Below, piece after piece: positions 20,001 through 20,539 of a stretch of DNA of 20,539 nt. Source of the DNA: Isoetes engelmannii (Eukaryota > Streptophyta > Lycopodiopsida > Isoetales > Isoetaceae); the NCBI GenBank assembly GCA_011763485.2, contig JAANSK020281824.1:1-20539 (forward strand), read 5' to 3'. The notes under the pieces were generated by a model. The model worked only from the letters and a program-made list of their open reading frames with translations. It was not told where the DNA came from and searched no databases. The translations under genes were made by a program, and so were the position numbers. How positions within the stretch are numbered: position 1 is the first letter of the stretch; each line of letters starts with the position of its first letter.

Positions 20001-20364
20001 CCTTGGCTTTGGGGGTTGGGTGGAGGAATCTTTCAATCCCACCCGTCCGATTCACAATCAGACGGCCTATACCTTTTGGGCATCCGGCCTATACCTTTTG
20101 GGCATCCGCGTTAGGAGGCGTGAAGCAAATGCCATGATCTCCGTTGATTTTCGTTATGATGTCGTTACGGTGGAATCTGGCCCTTGGCTTTGGGGGTTGG
20201 GTGTTGGGTGGAGGAATCTTTCAATCCCACCCGTCCGATTCACAATCAGACGGCCTATACCTTTTGGGCATCCGCGTTAGGAGGCGTGAAGCAAATGCCA
20301 TGGTCGAAGCAAATGCCATGGTCTCCGTTGATTTTCGTTATGATGTCGTTACGGTGGAATCTGG
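20001..20364. repeat. Tandem duplication, ~181/183-bp units with nested small duplications
   Basis: Unit 1 is 20001-20181 and unit 2 is 20182-20364, nearly identical from CCTTGGCTTTGGGGGTTGGG to GTTACGGTGGAATCTGG. Unit 1 alone carries a 22-bp direct duplication (20064-20085 and 20086-20107). Unit 2 alone carries an 18-bp duplication (20288-20305 and 20306-20323) and an extra 7-nt GTTGGGT. Without these, both have a core of about 159 bp. Each unit has a small inverted pair CCGTCCGATT/AATCAGACGG. It may be the start of a longer satellite or minisatellite running beyond the window, or a recent local duplication. Overlapping open frames are repeat artefacts. Confidence 0.92.
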
Positions 20365-20539
20365 CCTTCGAGTTGGTTGCTTGCTTGGGTCCAACACATA
20401 TGCAAAAGTTTTATGTTATAAATGAGTTTTGAACCAATGACATTTAGTTACAAGTCATTGAATCTTTTCAAATGCGCTATCGCCATAATCATAAAAATAT
20501 GCTAATCGTCTTCATCTATGTTTGCCAAGTGCCATTCAT
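20365..20539. other. Right edge, nothing recognised
   Basis: The third repeat unit is not present: similarity stops after CCTT. No gene is visible up to the window end. Confidence 0.4.

Noticed and set aside
19885-20432. Overlapping open frames of 61-131 codons, some with repeated peptide segments.
   Set aside because: They arise only because the tandem units lack stops in some frames; there is no start context or family support.
1-20539. tRNA, rRNA or CRISPR features.
   Set aside because: No tRNA-like B box with matching arms, no rRNA sequence and no regularly spaced repeats were seen on reading both strands.

Overview
The window is nuclear DNA of a land plant, about 63-65% A+T by eye. It has two recognisable plant genes, both on the + strand: a thylakoid-lumen PsbP-domain protein and a secreted desiccation-related protein with spliceosomal introns. 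The rest is a large decayed, LINE-rich intergenic background. The commonest LINE family here is not the L1 type: it has a short-repeat (TATTC) tail and a 3' stem-loop. With the long AT-rich spacers this makes a seed-free plant such as a fern plausible, but that is only a guess; nothing in the window fixes the species.

Layout. 1-3300 holds no intact gene. It has a 92-bp tandem duplication (1219-1401), two exon-like blocks on the minus strand (1732-1826 and 1970-2055) whose joined reading frame is broken, and a poly(A)-ended LINE-type 3' end (to 2988). 3344-3450 is a foldback repeat upstream of the PsbP-domain gene (4040-4819, one exon). 4820-8700 is gene-poor, with a 60-bp tandem duplication (6526-6645) and an almost perfect 105-bp foldback hairpin (8046-8150). 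8720-9440 is the 3' part of an L1-type LINE with a zf-RVT zinc motif. A second LINE family (short-repeat tail, conserved 3' stem-loop) is present three times: copy A (11439-12905, minus), copy B (13324-15184, plus, head-to-head with A) and copy C (16965-17575, minus). 15200-15741 is the upstream region of the desiccation-related gene (three exons, 15742-16841) and carries a perfect 17-bp-arm palindrome and three CATGCA (RY) motifs. Copy C lies at the likely polyadenylation site of that gene. 17602-19725 shows nothing recognisable. The right edge has two tandem duplications (19726-19903 and 20001-20364), the second with nested small duplications.

The two intact genes have unrelated jobs, one in photosystem-associated lumen biology and the other in water-stress or secretory-pathway physiology. 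I see no operon-like or pathway link between them. I found no convincing new biological system. The most unusual structures are the two foldback repeats, the palindrome upstream of the desiccation gene, the inverted LINE pair and the nested tandem repeat at the right edge.
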